Source of the DNA: Allodiplogaster sudhausi
Lineage: Eukaryota > Nematoda > Chromadorea > Rhabditida > Diplogasteridae
Direction of reading: 5' to 3'
DNA length: 64,000 bases
Assembly: GCA_945643635.1 (NCBI GenBank)
Contig: CALZFC010000284.1
Location: 670,001-734,000 of the forward strand
Shown here piece by piece: positions 1-12,523 of the stretch. Positions within the stretch are counted from its first letter, which is position 1, and each line of letters begins with the position of its first letter. Both the position numbers and the translations under genes were made by a program. The notes beneath the pieces are model-generated. The model was not told where the DNA came from. It saw nothing but the letters and a program-made list of their open reading frames with translations, and searched no databases.

Positions 1-397
1 CTCTGAACCAATCCTAAAATGAGGATATGATTTCTCACTTTTTTGTCTTGCATTTACAAAGATTGGATGATTTATAAAAATTTGGGTGCAGGGTTAAAGC
101 ATGGTGTATGAATAATATGCCTGGTGGAATGTACCGTTTGGTTGAATGATTGATATTGATATTTGCCTTTTCCCGGCAGGAGTCCGTATGAAGTTTGAAG
201 TCTACAGTAAATTCGCGCCTCTGCTCTCGAATTGCCGAATTTAAATTTTGGCGCAATTTGGCTAGAGGGTCCTCCCACCTGTTAGCAGCCCACGATGACT
301 GAACATTAGCGGGGGAAGTGGGCCGTGTATTTGTTCGTCTTGAATCGTTCTTTACGGTTTAGGCTTTGTTCATCCGTCTTCCTTCTGCTGGGCTGCG
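1..397. other. spacer upstream of the first BTB gene
   Basis: I see no supported gene. The short open frames on the minus strand have no domain and no splice signals around them. The last part is presumably promoter and 5' UTR of the BTB gene that starts at 398. Confidence 0.5.
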
Positions 398-2322
398 ATG
401 CCATCTGAGTCTGTTCCACCGCCAAACGAGCTGGCTGCTGGCGATAGTGGCGCATCATCGATTTCTAAGAGTAAGAGGATTTTCATAATTTGTAGGATTG
501 CTTCTTTTTCTTTTCTATTGCAGTTCAGAACAGTCGTTCCGTGTATACCAGCTGCTCAAGTGGTGTCTTAGATGTCGAGGTATTGCATATTCTTCTATTT
601 TCTCTTTAAGGTTGCCTACTTACGCTTTTAGCTAATCAAGCTAACAAGCTTGTAAGATAAAACCTTTTTCAGGTGGATCTGGACGAAATTCATGAGGGGG
701 AGGAAACGGACTCGGAAATGTCCGTGATTGGTGGACTGAAGTGGCGCGTGCGAGTCGACAGTAATGATGAGAATTTGCGCGTCATTCTCACGTGCGACGG
801 GCCGGCGAGTGGCGCGAGCTTCGGCTGGGTGGCCAAAGTGAGCCGTAGCTTCGTCATCACTTCCTATCTCAAGGACGGGTCCGATGATTCTTCATGTATT
901 TACTGTTATTTATTCCGCATTTAGCATAGCCTCTTAGGAGGAAGGATATATTTCTCCCAAGAAGGTAATGGATCTGGCTGTGATCTATGTATATTTTAGT
1001 TAATTGTATATTAATTGAACCAGATGTTTCTATATTACGGTGTTTTCCAGTGTGGATTTTGTTGTCGATGATGAACAGCCAGTTCTGTACACGGAAATGG
1101 GCAAGGCCCTCGGACATGACGAGCTCATCGTTCGTTTTTATCTTTTTTCCTCTAATTATTTTTAATGTTACCCTACCATGAGAAAAAGGAGGGAATGGTT
1201 ATATCATTATTGGTTCCTCATCAATCCCAGCATGCTTTCCTTTTCTTCTTTCCAGGAGATGAAATCACTGACCGCAGGAGATAGAGGCTTTTCTCACGAT
1301 GGCCAGATTCATGTGAAAGTGGGCGTAGAAGTGCTGGACATGGAGGGAGTCCGCCCGGTTCTCCGACCCGATTTTACGGCCACTAATTGCTCACTCGCTG
1401 ATGGCACGGTTCTTGTCGGAGAGAAGAAGGCTGGTTGCATTTGTTTCATCCAAAACATTGTATTTTCCAACCTTCGCATAAAATTCGAGCATCTTCTTTT
1501 TATGAAAGATATGACGTATAGTTTATTTCAGTTCAACGTCGCAAAGCAGCTGCTGGCTCTTCACTCATCGTACTTTGACTCTCTATTCTTCGGTTCCTTC
1601 CCGGATTCGGAGAAGAAAGTCAACGAGTTGAAGGGAATCGATCCAGTTGCCTTTGAGCAGCTGCTTAAGGTAATGGTGGTTTTATGCTCTCAACGATTAG
1701 CAGCTTATCGTTCCTCATCATTTTTCTTCTGCTTGAGCTCGTGTATCCGGGCAAGGAGGAGGTGACTGAAAAAAATGTGGCCGCTGTGACTCAACTCGCT
1801 GACATGTTCCAGATGCCGCTCATTCTTGACAGGTGAGCGTTTCCAACGATTCGTGTTTTGAAAGGTTTCCAATTGTCAGTCAACTGGTTCATGGGATGAA
1901 TAATTGAACTTCACATGACTCAGGATTAAGAAAAGAGTCATTTCGAATTTTAACGCTGATTGTATTATTTTTTCTAACCATGAGTAAAGTGGCCATTGAA
2001 GATGCACGGAGCTGCTGCTGAAGAATGACTGCACACTGACAATGGCGGTGCGTATTCTTCTGGCTGGCAAGTACTGCGTCCCTGAGATGCACATCCTCGT
2101 CGAGCGAATCAAGGATATGAAGGTGGGTGTTCTTTTTCTTCTTGTTAGAATTGTAATGACGAATCGTCGGTAATGCAAAATGAGAGGAGAGCAGACAATG
2201 GCCTTTCAAAGTCTGAATTGTTTGAGGCTGTGAAGGCTGTGATCGAGTCTGCAGAATTCAAGGAAATGGATGAAGAAACGAAGACGGCTCTCTTGGGAAA
2301 GTGTGCCCGTCTCACTAAGTAG
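398..2322 (+). CDS. MATH-BTB domain protein (bath-type)
   Basis: Nine exons: 398-470, 524-579, 673-878, 1051-1129, 1256-1429, 1532-1669, 1738-1832, 2002-2126, 2195-2322. They join in frame to 357 residues. Residues about 50-180 look like a divergent MATH domain (GGLKWRVRV, FGWVAKVSRSF). A BTB domain follows at about 185-275 (LLALHSSYFDSLFFGSFPDS, then LVYPGKEEVTEKNVAAVTQLADMFQMPLILDR split over exons). The end is BACK-like (TELLLKN, MAVRILLAGKY). In nematodes such proteins are mostly substrate adaptors for CUL-3 ubiquitin ligases; the role here is inferred. The fifth intron starts with GC (donor at 1430). Two acceptors are weak (gag before 1738, aag before 2002). A related BTB gene lies 2 kb downstream on the same strand. 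The start is the first ATG in frame with exon 2. Confidence 0.85.
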
Positions 2323-2712
2323 AGGAATGATATCAGTTTCTGTTCTTCTTGTGCATTCCACTATGCTCATTATTCTTTACTTATTTATAATGTTCTTACT
2401 CCTTATTTCTACTCCTTCTCCTAACTATCTAATCGCCCAATAATGCTAACTATCTAATCGCCCAATGTTTTTAACTAAAGAATTATAGCCTCTTGGTTCC
2501 TTCTTATTCAAACACAATAGCATTTGTTTTTTTCCACTTTCGCAGTTACAACATTAAACTCAGTGGAATCGCGCTAAAGTTGTAGCACCAGTAATTACGT
2601 CGGTGCGAAGCTTAATTTGTTTTGTCTAGTTTTATTTTTAATGATTTGCCAGTTGTTAAGCGTGACGAAGCGTTAGGAGTTCATTGTAAATGTTGGTATT
2701 CAGAAGACTTTG

Positions 2713-2718
2713 AATAAA
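2713..2718 (+). terminator. poly(A) signal AATAAA
   Basis: A canonical AATAAA lies about 390 bases after the stop of the MATH-BTB gene, in AT-rich sequence. It is the nearest good candidate for its 3' end. Confidence 0.45.
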
Positions 2719-3263
2719 AAGTTTGGTCTTATATGCTATTTTGCGGTTTTTGTTTTTGATAAGTAACACAATTATTCTGAATTGTGTTGTGAAAATTTTG
2801 TCATGATAGAACCTGAATTTGAAAAAAGAAAAATCAGGAATCAGGGTTCTCGTTTATTATTTTTCCACCAAAACCCCGGAAGGTTGCTCACAGTCATTTT
2901 TGTAAGGAGTTAACTCGATTCGGCGGAGATGAACGAATGGGCGAAGGCACGAAGAGTGTTCAACCGTCCGTTAGTCGAAGATGGCCGACCTTTTCTTCCC
3001 TCTTGTCGTTTCCTTTTGTCATTTATTCTCTCGTACATATTCTTCTTTCCTTCGTTGACTCCTCTCTTATTTATCTATTTACTTATTCAATACATCATTA
3101 AGATATGACAACATTAACTGATTTTAAATTCTCTGACAAACCCCTTTCTACAGCACGCTGATTTTCCACCTTCTCTATCAGTCTATCTGTCTCTCTCTTT
3201 CTCTGTAAATATAATCTCGTATCTCTCTCTCTCTTTAATCTTTCGCTTTCTAGTTCTCTCTCT

Positions 3264-3321
<58 letters not shown>

Positions 3322-3931
3322 ATATAATCTTGTATCTCTCTCTCTCTCTCTCTCTCTCTGTCTTACGCTCCATTTATCTCCATCTCTCCCTCTCCCTCTA
3401 TCTAGCGTCTGTTGTTCTGGAATATTTCTGTTTTGCTCCGTCATTTTAACATTTCAATTATGTTAATCTCTATGGCATGGTCATTTTCTTCCAAAGGATA
3501 GACAACTAGTTCATCAAGTAAAGAAAAAAAATTACATAAGCTAATCCACAAATAAGTTTTCTTCCGTATTTGCATAAGTATTGAATTAAGCGGGAATATT
3601 TTCTGTATTCCGGCTGTCCTGCATAACTTCTCCTTCGAAAACAGCATTCAAATATACCTGCAGGAATTTTTTTCAAAGAAAACGACATATCCATATCACA
3701 TCTCTATTAGAACTCGCCTGTCGCATACCTCGCTTCATTGATTCCCTGGGCTCACCGCATATTTTGTACGAATATGTACATATGTAATATAATATTTGTA
3801 CACCTATGGACACTTGCAGCACCATATGTACATATGTATATGTATGTAGTACCTAACTACATAGCATCTGTATAAAAGCAGAGTGGCATTGCGATCTGGT
3901 GTGCTTTGGACTGGGAGAGAAAGCAAGAGTC

Positions 3932-3982
<51 letters not shown>

Positions 3983-4380
3983 TTGCGAAGATTGTAAAGG
4001 AAAGAGTGCGTCGTTGTTGGAGAGCCAAGAGATCTAGAGAGAAGTCGATAGCGCCCGAACACGCCAGTGGGAGGACACGTCAAAGCATAAGAGAATAGGT
4101 GCGTGCTTGCCAGACGGAGGGAGGGAATGGCGAGAGAGTGTTAGTGACTCAGAGACATTAAAATAGAGAGAGAGAAAGAGAGATAACCAGCGCAAAAGAC
4201 GGAGAGACCGTCTGGTATACACATTCACAGAAAGCATTCTGCAATTTTCCTTTCTCGTTCTTCCCCTTATTTTATTCCGAAAGTCCTTCTAATGTATTTT
4301 TTTATTTTATTATTGTTGGACAAGATAGAAAGTAGATTTGTTTCTTGACTCTTTTCTGGAGATTCTAGCCACTCCGGGAC
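2719..4380. repeat. spacer with (CT)n and (GA)n tracts
   Basis: No gene is supported. The stretch has a long CT microsatellite (about 3180-3365, broken by a repeated TGTAAATATAATCT unit), a GA tract (about 3936-3980) and an ATGT-rich patch near 3770-3850. Open frames here are low-complexity Arg/Glu or Ser/Leu translations of those tracts. Confidence 0.7.
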
Positions 4381-5905
4381 ATGGAGACTCCGTCAACAAG
4401 TTCTGCTGTTGATGTAGTGGAAGAGTCCGCGTCGACTCCGCCTCCGGCTGATGAGTCGATAATCGTCGGTGGCAAAGAGGTATGAACATTGGATGAACAT
4501 GAAAGGCTCGAATAGCTTCCTTACCTTTCATTATTGACAATGAGCACTGTTTATATGCAAGGATCGGCGTGTATCATTCCTATGTAATCATATACTTCCT
4601 TTCCCTCTTGCGTTAATAATTGCTGGTAGTAATAGTGAAGACTGAGCAAGGATTGCCATTCTCAGTTCTCCGTCTCGAGTCGTCTGCTCGCTCTCCATTC
4701 TCCTTTCTTTGGCGAGCTCTTCTTTGTCTGTGAGACGGCGGTGAGGAAGGCGAGAGAAGAAGAGGCGCTAAGCGACGTCTCTCCCGACGACTTCGAGCAC
4801 CTTCTCATGGTATTCTACTCTATTCATTTTTTCTATGCGAGAGATTCATTTTCAAACACTTCCATGCTTATGTAAATACATATATAATTGACATAAATAG
4901 ACTATTATCAGTCTTACAATGAATAGCCAAGGCTGCAGCTAGCTGCTGGAGGAACTGTCATTCCGGACGAGAACCTCGACTCCGTTCTTCGGCACGCGCA
5001 CAAGTTCGGCATGCTTGACATTGTCGACAGGTCAGAAGGGGGCTGAGGGAGGAAGTAGCCGGACAAGGGATTAGGAATTGATGAGGGAGATCCCTTTCAA
5101 GCTCTTTCCTTTTCTTTCTCGTCTCGTTTTAAATCACTGGAGATCTATTTATGTATGTATAATCATGATAGAGCGAGAGAGATTGTGAAAAGCTTGAAAG
5201 AGAAAGAAATAGCGAGAGAGAGAGTGGGATAGAAAGACAGAGAGAGAGAAAAATAGAGATAGAGATAGATGGAGAACGAGATGATTCTTCACAATGTGTT
5301 CTCCGATAGATGTGAACGACTGCTTCTGCGACAGGAATGCTCTCTGCCTCTCACGAGTCGCATCTTGCTGGCCGGCAACTTCTGCAGCACTTCTTCACTC
5401 AATCAACTCGTTGACAGAATCAGCGATATTCAGGTTATTAAAGAGAAATCAAAGACTTGTGAATGGAATTCCGAGCATTCATTATAAACATAAACATAAA
5501 CATTTCTACAAAATAAAATAGGAAAGGGATCACTTGGAAAGAAATGTTTCTAATTAATCAGAAATTTAATTAACGGCAAAGCTGCTTATTTTCGTAACGA
5601 ACACCGGTCTTACAGCGAAACCCTCAACGTAGTATTATCTCATTGTCAACATTCAAAAGAGTACAAACATATTTCTACTGATATACATAATTACTCCGAT
5701 TTGCATAATATTTCAGTAGGAATCCTCTTGCAGCGATTTCTAGAGGGTTTTCATTTTCTTTCCGGGAATTTCCATGTTTTGAACATCGCGTCGATTTCAG
5801 GAGTTCAAGACGATCTTCGAGACCGTCCGTTCCTCTCTGCCGAGTAGCGACAGCAGTTCGGCCACGATCCATGCTCTCCTCACCAAGTTCCCAGGGTTGC
5901 TTTGA
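4381..5905 (+). CDS. BTB (BTB-BACK) domain protein
   Basis: Five exons: 4381-4479, 4666-4809, 4939-5030, 5310-5433, 5801-5905, giving 187 residues in frame. A Ser/Thr/Pro-rich leader of about 25 residues precedes the BTB fold (IIVGGKEFSVSSRLLALHSP, FFGELFF, then DDFEHLLM). A helical BACK-like part follows (LDSVLRHAHKFGMLDIVDR, SRILLAGNF). It matches the C-terminal half of the gene at 398-2322 motif by motif but has no MATH domain. It is probably a CUL-3 adaptor or a partner of one, by family only. The GC content and exon structure resemble the first gene, so a local duplication with loss of the MATH exons is likely. Confidence 0.8.
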
Positions 5906-5935
5906 ATCACCAGTGTTCTATTGTTTTAGGCCAAA

Positions 5936-5941
5936 AATAAA
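5936..5941 (+). terminator. poly(A) signal AATAAA
   Basis: AATAAA lies 30 bases after the stop of the second BTB gene, a usual distance for a nematode 3' UTR. Confidence 0.6.
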
Positions 5942-6285
5942 TGCAATTTATTTCATTTCGAAGGAAATACGAATTTTGCATGTCTAAGCATGTGAAGAAA
6001 AGTTATTTTTCGCTCTACCAAGACTCCTTAGAAGCACGCACTATTACTGTTGTATGGACGGGAGAACATTTGAAGATGCAGAGATCGCTTGTGAGAAGTA
6101 CGAATTAACGTGAGGCTTGGAAAGGATCTGGCAAAATAATGTCGATTAATTCGAAGCTCCCATGACAATGCCTGTCTCCAATCGATTTTATGCCCTTGAG
6201 TTGTCAGCAATTCTCGGAACTTCCACGAAAATACCCAAATGTTTAGTGCTGATTGCCCCCCCCCTCCATTTGGAAGATCGAAGGT

Positions 6286-8551
6286 TTAACTACGCCATGA
6301 GGGACGAGACAGAGCCGAGACCTTGCCACTACTGCAGAAGGAGAAGGCAGAGCGGAGAGCGGCTGAGTACTTGGAGGTGAGAGTGAGGACGATGAGCGGG
6401 TTCAGGAGGGGCGGCAGGCTTAGGAGGAGGTCCGTTCTCAGCTTTTGCTGGATATCCAGGAAGACGTACAACATCATCTCGAAGAAGGGCGCGTAGACGC
6501 AGAGAGAAGGCAGGACTGCCTGCAGTAGATCAACCAAATTAGAGAAGAATAAAAAGCATGGCGGGAAATTTAAATCGAAAAGAAGACCTGAAGAGTGAGC
6601 ACAAGCAGTGCCCTGCGATGCATGCGTTTTGTTTGAGCGGACATCGAGGAGGCTTTGACTTCGGCAAGGACAGCCACGCCGCAGAAGACCATGAGAGAGA
6701 GCATTACGGACTCGGCCAGGAACACGAGCGCCAGGACAAGCAGCTTCTGCTTGTTCATCTGCAATACTTAACGAATGTTTCCGCTTCTCTATGTGCTTCC
6801 GTTTACACTCTACAAACTCAAAGATACTCTCATGGCCAGCAAAAGCATCTTCAATTCAAAAGTTGCATTCTATAGCGAACCCGCTTGATCTCCAGTCCAA
6901 TAACTGGATAATTATACGGCAATGCTCCAATAGCCATCATTCTTTCGTAGAAGCCTTCATCGGTAGCGTACAATAGCACTCCAGCCGCGGCCAGCACCGC
7001 CGTCCATAGTATAATCTACGACATTTTTTTTCTTTGAATTGTGCGTAAGAGTTGTTATTTCAATATAGCAACGTGCACTGTAATTTATTTAATTTCTATT
7101 TCCGAATAGTTCTGAGAATTGCTGAATTATCAAAGATTCAGGCACAAAAAATTCATTATTGTGTTATGCGGGTTTCTCATTACTCGTCTTCTAACCCCAA
7201 GGATGAAAATAGCAAATGCTGTGTTGCGGTGGAAAATTGAAATCGCTCGATATCTAAAATAGCTGTTTTTTTATAGCAAAGGATTTCAGTAGGAATAAAT
7301 CTACAATTACCGTTTGATCAACAAAAAGCGGTAGACAAAGCCGACGTCAGGCTGAAATGAAATAAAACTTTTCGAATCAGCTGACTTATAAAAATTTAAT
7401 TTCTTTAATGTAACCAACGTTTGCTACTCAAAAGCGCTCTAAAATGTGTTTAGAAGAATCGTGACATCGAATAATGGCAGTCAAACTATTTTCATAGCAT
7501 ATCTAGGAGATTTTGAATAAAAAAATCAAAGACGAACCGGAATGAGAAAATGACCTACTTTTATTTCGCTTTCTCTTCTCTATAAGATATGAGTTATGTA
7601 TATCCCAAAATTCTAAATTAAACTATACCACTACTAGGCAGAGGAAGTAAGCGAATAGGACTGCGAAGAGAATAAAGCTGGCGTTTTTGGAGAAGGCGAC
7701 TCCGAAAAGGTCAATGATCACAATTGAACCGGGCATCGTGCGATAATGCTAGAAACGAATTTGTATTTAGGCTACATTATAATTTTTCATATGGATATGT
7801 GAATTTACAGCTAGAATTCATGTTCAGAATTCAAGAATGTGGAGAATGTTCTCAATTGATAAAAAAAATCATTAAGATCGGGTACGAACTTTCATTGTTA
7901 CTGTTTCAACGAAGATAACCATTAGAAAATAAAAGGGAAAAATTGTCATGGATATATTTATGCATGGAAGCAGAGAATATTACTCTACCGGAGCACACGT
8001 GATGAACGCAAGCGAATGGAAAATATCAGAAAACGAAAAGAGCGCCAGCACGCGGCGGTACCTGAAGAGAGTGAGAGGGAGAGAGAACGGATCATTCCCT
8101 AATAGTACTAGCGAGCACTAGCTTGCCGAATTTCGTCTAATTGCATTCTGCGTGGTGATTTCTCGTTGATTTTGGATTACTCTTATCGTAAAAATATATT
8201 ACAGAAGCGGTTTGCAGATGGGAAATAAAAGTAGAAATAGTTGGTCAAAACTGTTATGCATAAAAATATTAGGACTATTCTTCAAAAGAAAAGCAAAACA
8301 TGTCATTTTCTTTCAATTTTTTTTAAACATAGTGATTCAAATGTTTTCTTACAAAATTTGTAAAGAAAGAGTTTTTATTTCCTATAGACTAACCCGTCGA
8401 CACTGTCGTTTTGTTTGCCATGGGACATGACATAAAAGAAGAAGAAGATGTTGAGGAAGATTGCAAACACGCAGATGACCATGAAAGTGTAGCGCCAGAA
8501 GAATGGAATGGAAATGCCGAGGGCCAAGGGAACTGAGTCCGAGTCGAGCAT
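6286..8551 (-). CDS. 7TM chemoreceptor, Str/Srj-like
   Basis: Exons on the minus strand: 8551-8394, 8061-7989, 7748-7629, 7351-7311, 7015-6881, 6758-6588, 6519-6286. Together they give about 310 residues with seven hydrophobic stretches. Family marks are YRRVLALFSFSDIFHSLAF (TM2), FVYRF after TM3, and the MSAQTKRMHRRALLVLTLQ to PFFEMMLYVF stretch around TM5-TM6. The end has LPPLLNPLIVL, as in nematode Str/Srj/Srh receptors. Such proteins sense odours in ciliated neurons. Every junction is in phase except 7311 to 7015: the upstream exon leaves two bases and the downstream exon needs none. Either a small exon is missing from my model or the gene is a recent pseudogene. Confidence 0.7.
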
Positions 8552-10971
8552 CCTGATTGTGACACATATTGATTAATAGGATCAAAATAATTGTAGCAAA
8601 AAAAAATTCAAAAAAGGAATTGAAAACTAAAGATACAATAGAGATATGGCGGGAAGATTAAATAGCCTGAAGTGGAAAACATGTAACAGTCCCAAGCGAA
8701 CGAATAATCGACGTTTAATATGCACCGTCAATTTATTCACACTTTGTATTTGAATTAGCTGTGTATTTACGTAGTGCAAATTAAAGGGGCTTTGGAAGAA
8801 GAAAAGTGTACGAAGAGCAGGTGCAAAGCATAAAAGAAAAAAACTAGTATTATCATGTCTGTCACGGAGTAAACGACGCTGCTGAGAATGTCTAATTAAG
8901 TTGTGACAAGAAGTGTGGTTTCACACTTCCAAAGATGATATTCTAGCACAATATCTTTGAATACCAAATGCATCACGACCAAGTAAAGTGAAGATCCTTT
9001 TACTTATAACACGTGTGTGCTATGCTGATCTACACAAAACAATGACATTGCTTTCCTTTGCTCAATTATTAAACAATATATTGTTTATTGCTCAGCGAGG
9101 GAGAAACATATTTAAAATAATCATTTATGGAATGTTAAATGTAACTTCAGTGGCATTATCACTATATGCTAGTGAGAGCAAAACGAGAGAAAGAAAGAAA
9201 ACATTATTAACGCAAGATTTATTCATTGACGCAAGACTCTCTAAACGGTTCTGGTCCAGAACATTGGAAGAAATTGCCATATACGGCATATGTACGTAAT
9301 TGATTAATGTACATATCAGATTCTACGTTATAATTTTCCAATTCATTATATTATAAGTTAATTTAATTTGGTTTGTCTCGATCGGGCAGTTTTCATGAAA
9401 AGGGCCAATATCGTTCACAATAAGATATGAATGAATTGAATTGCCGGAGTTTTCAATGTTGTCTGAATGACATGACTTATTTTTCCTATACTTAATAGCC
9501 TACATCATTCTGGAAATCATCCTGCCATGAGCGATCTCTGTCAAGCGCAAATAAATCAGCCGAAATAAATAAAATTAATCAGAAATGACTACAAAACATT
9601 CTGAAATTGGCCTTTGCCACTGCCGGACTAGACAGAGTCAATTTGATGCATTCATAAATATCCTTCAAAACATAGATGTTGATGTTGTCAATGTTATCTA
9701 ACTGGTTCGCTTCAGCTGACTTTTCTTTTCTGCGCGAAGCAGACTTCTCACTTCTTCTTCAACATTTCGCATAGGCCAAAATTCATGTGTGCGAAACAGA
9801 ATATGCCTACTAAACAGCTGCTCTTGAGAGATTGTTTCATGTGATTTCTTGCCAGCCGCAACATACTCATTTCAGAATATTTTTATTTAATGATTCCTTC
9901 AAAGACATGTAAGTATATATTCAATAGGATATACATATCATAAATGAGGCAAAGAAAGGCTCGTGGAACTCAGATACATATCAGTGTTGGAATAACACTG
10001 ATATATGATTTCCAAAGGAAATCAGTAATTCTGCAGTAAAAGCACTGATAGGAATATCTTCCCATTTGCTGAGTATTCCTGCACATACATACGTATGTAT
10101 GTATGTATACATGAACATATGTATGTTATTGAATGTAAATAAGAGCTTGATCTTTCTTTTTCATCTCGATACGATAGAACTGTGCGCAGCTGCGCTTATG
10201 CCACACACGCACGTATTTTTCTTTTCACATATTAATAGCATAACTTGCAGCCTATCCATTTCCAATTTTCAATATAAATCTAAGATTTGTATAAAATATT
10301 TATATATAATCAACAAATATGATATCCATAGATCGAACTAACGTAAAACCATATCAGTTCCCTACATAATATCATGATTCATAAGCAATAAATCACGATT
10401 AGTATTTTCAATCTTATGAAAGATATTTTCAGGATTCTGAATCCAGTTCAAAATAAAAAGTATGATTTACTTAAATAAATAGAACGCCTTACTTTATAAA
10501 CAACAACAAACTATTCGGGGATCATCAAGCCAATTTTTCGGAATCAAAAGGATGACTGTCTCGAAAAGTCAAGAATGAGAGAGGGGAAGCAACCAGCTTC
10601 GATGGCTGCTCGAATGAGAAGTGATCGGTTTTCCGATGAATGAGAAAATGCGAGAAAATTAAAGTTACGAAATCGACTGAACTATTTTTAAGGTACACGA
10701 GAGAAGTGCGTGCAATGTGAACTATTCCAAACTATGCCCTCGTGTGCTTATGACATATTTCGAAATAAAAATAATTTTATTCGATATTTGGTTGGCCTTA
10801 TAGCACTTTAGACTGTGAAAAACCAAATTTTCTGCCAACTCTGTTGTATAAAAGAGCTGATTCTGGGCAAAAGGGTCATTTCATCTCCGCCATACTCCGC
10901 TGGTTGTCTGCCTCTCAACGAGTCTCCAGCCCCTTCCTCACATCTAAGAGTCGTCTCGTCTCGTAGCAGTC
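8552..10971. other. AT-rich spacer
   Basis: No supported gene in about 2.4 kb. The longest open frame (8988-9299, +) has no recognisable domain or splice context. A short perfect inverted repeat has 11-base arms at 9978-9988 and 9994-10004 around ATATCAGTGTT. An ATGT-repeat patch is at about 10080-10130. Confidence 0.6.
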
Positions 10972-12422
10972 ATGGCAGCCGAGCTCGTTCAGCTCAACCC
11001 TGGCACTCAAGTCAGTCGCGGACTCCGCCCGCCCACCTATTAAAATCGATTAAGAATGAACCCCTAATTGATCATTGTTTCAGGTGGAACGCTGGCTAAT
11101 CGTTAAGAAGCTGGGTGAGGGCGGTTTCGGCGCGGTCTACAAAGTGAAGGACAGCCAGTCTAACCAGGAGTACGCCCTCAAGGTCGAAGGAGTCAACGAG
11201 CAGATCCAGGTTACTTTCATTATATCAGCATTTAAATATTTAAGGTAATTTGAATTTACAGGATTAAGATGTTGGTTATTTCAGGTGCTCAAGATGGAGG
11301 TCTTCGTGCTGTCTGAGCTGGCGAAGAAAAGTGGCCGCCACTTCTGCAAGATCGAGGACAAGGCCAGCTGAAGAATTACAACGATTTCGTCGATTTCTTG
11401 ACTAATTTAGGGAGCTCTAAAGACAAATAATAGTCTTTGCTTGCAGGGTCGCTACGGCTCGTTCAACTACGTCGTGATGACGCTGGTCGGCAAATCGCTG
11501 CAGGACCTGCGCAAGGAGAACCCCGCGCAGCATCTGTCGCTGGGCACCGCCCTCTCCGTCGGAATCCAGACCCTCGAGGCTCTCGAAGGTTTCTGAGGAT
11601 TTTGGTGAGTTTCCATAATTGTAGTTAAAGGACTAAATGCTTGCAGATCTCCACGGCATCGGCTACCTCCACCGTGACGTCAAGCCCGGCAACTACACCA
11701 TCGGCCGCGCTGAGCTCGGCGAGCTCCGCAAGGTCGTTATTCGAACTGTAAAAGGAATCCTACAACAAAAAAACATTTTAGTGCTACAGTGTCCCCAATG
11801 CGCACTTGCAGGTGTACGTGCTCGACTTCGGCATGTGCCGCAAGTTCACGAACGAGCAGGGAGTGATGCGCAAGCCGCGCCAGGCCGCCGGCTTCCGCGG
11901 CACCGTCCGCTACGCGCCCATCTCGTGCCATCTCCAGAGGGAGCTCTGCCGCAAGGACGACGTCGAGACTTGGATCTACATGCAGGTTTGAATTTCCCGC
12001 CAATTGAATCTTTTTTTATTGATCTCAAATCTTATGGTCAGGTCGAGCTGACGACTGGAAACCTGCCGTGGAAGAACGTGCAGGACATGAACCAGGTCGG
12101 CCAGTACAAACAGCGCTGCCGCCAGCCTCCGGCCATCAACGAACTCTTCGCCGGATGCCCGCCCGAGTACCAGCAGGCCATGATGTCATTTTCTGTTTTA
12201 TCCCACATCTCAAAGACATCTCAAATTGACCCTATCAATGACAAAAAGAAACAAACAATGGATAATCAATAATCGAACTCGATTTACAGTATCACCGACG
12301 CGCACAAGTTCTACGACGCTCCGAACTACCAGCAGATCTACAATCTGATGCGTCAGGCCATCCAGAACCAGCACGTGCAGGAGTTCCCCTACGACTGGGA
12401 GAAGGGACCCGGCTGCTTCTAG
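10972..12422 (+). CDS. TTBK/CK1-like protein kinase
   Basis: Eight exons: 10972-11010, 11084-11209, 11285-11362, 11447-11588, 11647-11732, 11812-11985, 12042-12184, 12290-12422; 306 residues, all in phase. The kinase domain fills the protein: glycine loop LGEGGFGAVY, ATP lysine in YALKVE, catalytic loop HRDVKPGN, metal loop LDFG, and GTVRYAP in place of APE as in the CK1 group. The stretch DDVETWIYM then LTTGNLPW is typical of the expanded worm tau-tubulin-kinase-like family, many of which are sperm-enriched in C. elegans. All catalytic residues are present, so it should be active on Ser/Thr. The third intron starts with GC (donor at 11363). GC content and codon use are higher than the surroundings. 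Confidence 0.92.
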
Positions 12423-12517
12423 GCCCCCTTGAACTGTGTGCTCTCTCTCCGCCTCCTCCTCTCCCCTTGTCTTATCTGACTCTCTTCTCCTCTCCAGCTG
12501 TCCGCCTAGCCACCCTG

Positions 12518-12523
12518 AATAAA
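12518..12523 (+). terminator. poly(A) signal AATAAA
   Basis: AATAAA lies about 95 bases after the kinase stop codon, following a CT-rich 3' UTR. Confidence 0.6.

Noticed and set aside
10815..11099. 94-codon plus-strand frame overlapping the kinase start
   Set aside because: It covers the first exon and intron in the wrong frame; the exon chain from 10972 accounts for the region.
11737..12028. Antisense open frames across the kinase gene
   Set aside because: They are shadows of GC-rich coding exons; the kinase motifs fix the strand.
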